Shown here in pieces: positions 63,670-64,000 of a DNA stretch of 64,000 bases. Every line of letters begins with the position of its first letter. Position 1 is the stretch's first letter. A model generated the notes under the pieces. The model searched no databases and had not been told where the DNA came from. It saw only the letters and a program-made list of their open reading frames with translations. Made by a program: the position numbers and the translations under genes. Origin of the DNA: Prorocentrum cordatum (Eukaryota; Sar; Dinophyceae; Prorocentrales; Prorocentraceae); NCBI GenBank assembly GCA_963575745.1, contig CAUYUJ010019380.1, positions 82,516-146,515 on the forward strand, read 5' to 3'.

Positions 63670-64000
63670 CCCGCCGAGTGTGAAAGTGTGTTCCTGGAGG
63701 CCGATTCGCTGAGTTCGGATCCCTGGGAGCGTCTCGAGGAAACCAAGGGCCTCCTTCTTTGCGCTGCGCGCAATCTCTTGGGCCGCCTGGAGACCGCTGG
63801 CGCCGCCGCCAACCCGGAGAAGATCTCTTGGGGCCTCGCCCTGATGCGTGCTGTTCGTTCACAAAGTCGTTATCTTGCTCGTCGTGCCTGTCGCGCATAT
63901 TCGGATCTCGCGCAGTTCCTGGACCTCGAGTTTTTAATATGGTCCGACCTGGGCGGGTTCCACCAGCATGTCAGCACTTTACAGCGTGCGCATCTTCAGA

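Larger units (their letters stand above)
60724..64000 (+). repeat. Second copy of the 10629-13899 locus
   Basis: Starts at the first base after the gap and continues to the window end. Offset is 50095 before the TCC tract and 50101 after it. All ORFs after the tract have identical translations, and the nonsense and frameshift lesions of LINE-A within reach are shared. Either a large recent duplication or a misjoined allelic or duplicate contig. Confidence 0.95.
61376..64000 (+). mobile_element. LINE-A, second copy, cut by the window end
   Basis: SL relic at 61376-61397, ORF1, endonuclease region and start of the RT region, as at 11275-13899. Confidence 0.92.

Noticed and set aside
1-64000. 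tRNA, rRNA and snRNA genes
   Set aside because: I looked for B-box-like and conserved rRNA words on both strands and saw none convincing; a covariance-model search would settle it.

Overview
The window looks like nuclear DNA of a dinoflagellate. Two copies of the 22-nt dinoflagellate spliced leader (core CCGTAGCCATTTTGGCTC) sit in genomic DNA, genes are very sparse, the sequence is GC-rich with long (TCC)n/(GGA)n, (CA)n, (GAT)n and (TTG)n tracts, and introns are bounded by inverted-repeat elements without GT-AG ends. The species cannot be named from sequence alone. Positions 60624-60723 are 100 Ns, a scaffold gap.

Host genes are few: a purine nucleoside phosphorylase (9203-10387) interrupted by a 197-bp palindromic element that behaves like an introner; a decayed ribosomal protein L21e pseudogene (16617-17327) whose intron contains the same element family; and a C-terminal Hsp70-like fragment with an in-frame stop (40077-40985). 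Everything else recognisable is mobile or tandemly repeated.

Mobile elements by position: LINE-A, a non-LTR retrotransposon with a spliced-leader relic at its 5' end (11275-16425, ORF1 open, ORF2 dead); an 8.6-kb tyrosine-recombinase retrotransposon with PAT/Ngaro-type split direct repeats A1-ORFs-B1-A2-B2 (17499-26134); LINE-B, a dead RNase H-bearing LINE with its own spliced-leader relic (32556-39800); a reverse-strand relative with the reverse transcriptase domain deleted (56567-60623); and, after the gap, a near-identical second copy of the LINE-A locus (60724-64000). Small inverted-repeat elements form several families: A (introner-like, also at 16712-17040, 44164-44345 and 45600-45760), B (two 172-bp copies inside LINE-B ORF1), C (four copies, two with perfect 8-bp target duplications) and an almost perfect 179-bp palindrome at 47099-47277.

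The remaining DNA is minisatellite arrays (about 88, 77, 105 and 271 bp periods, several with a simple repeat grown inside them), microsatellites and GC-rich spacer in which I see no gene. The elements are connected: both SL-tagged LINEs are flanked on both sides by (TCC)n in the same strand phase, and the third LINE has it on its only visible side. This suggests insertion into, or generation of, TCC microsatellites.
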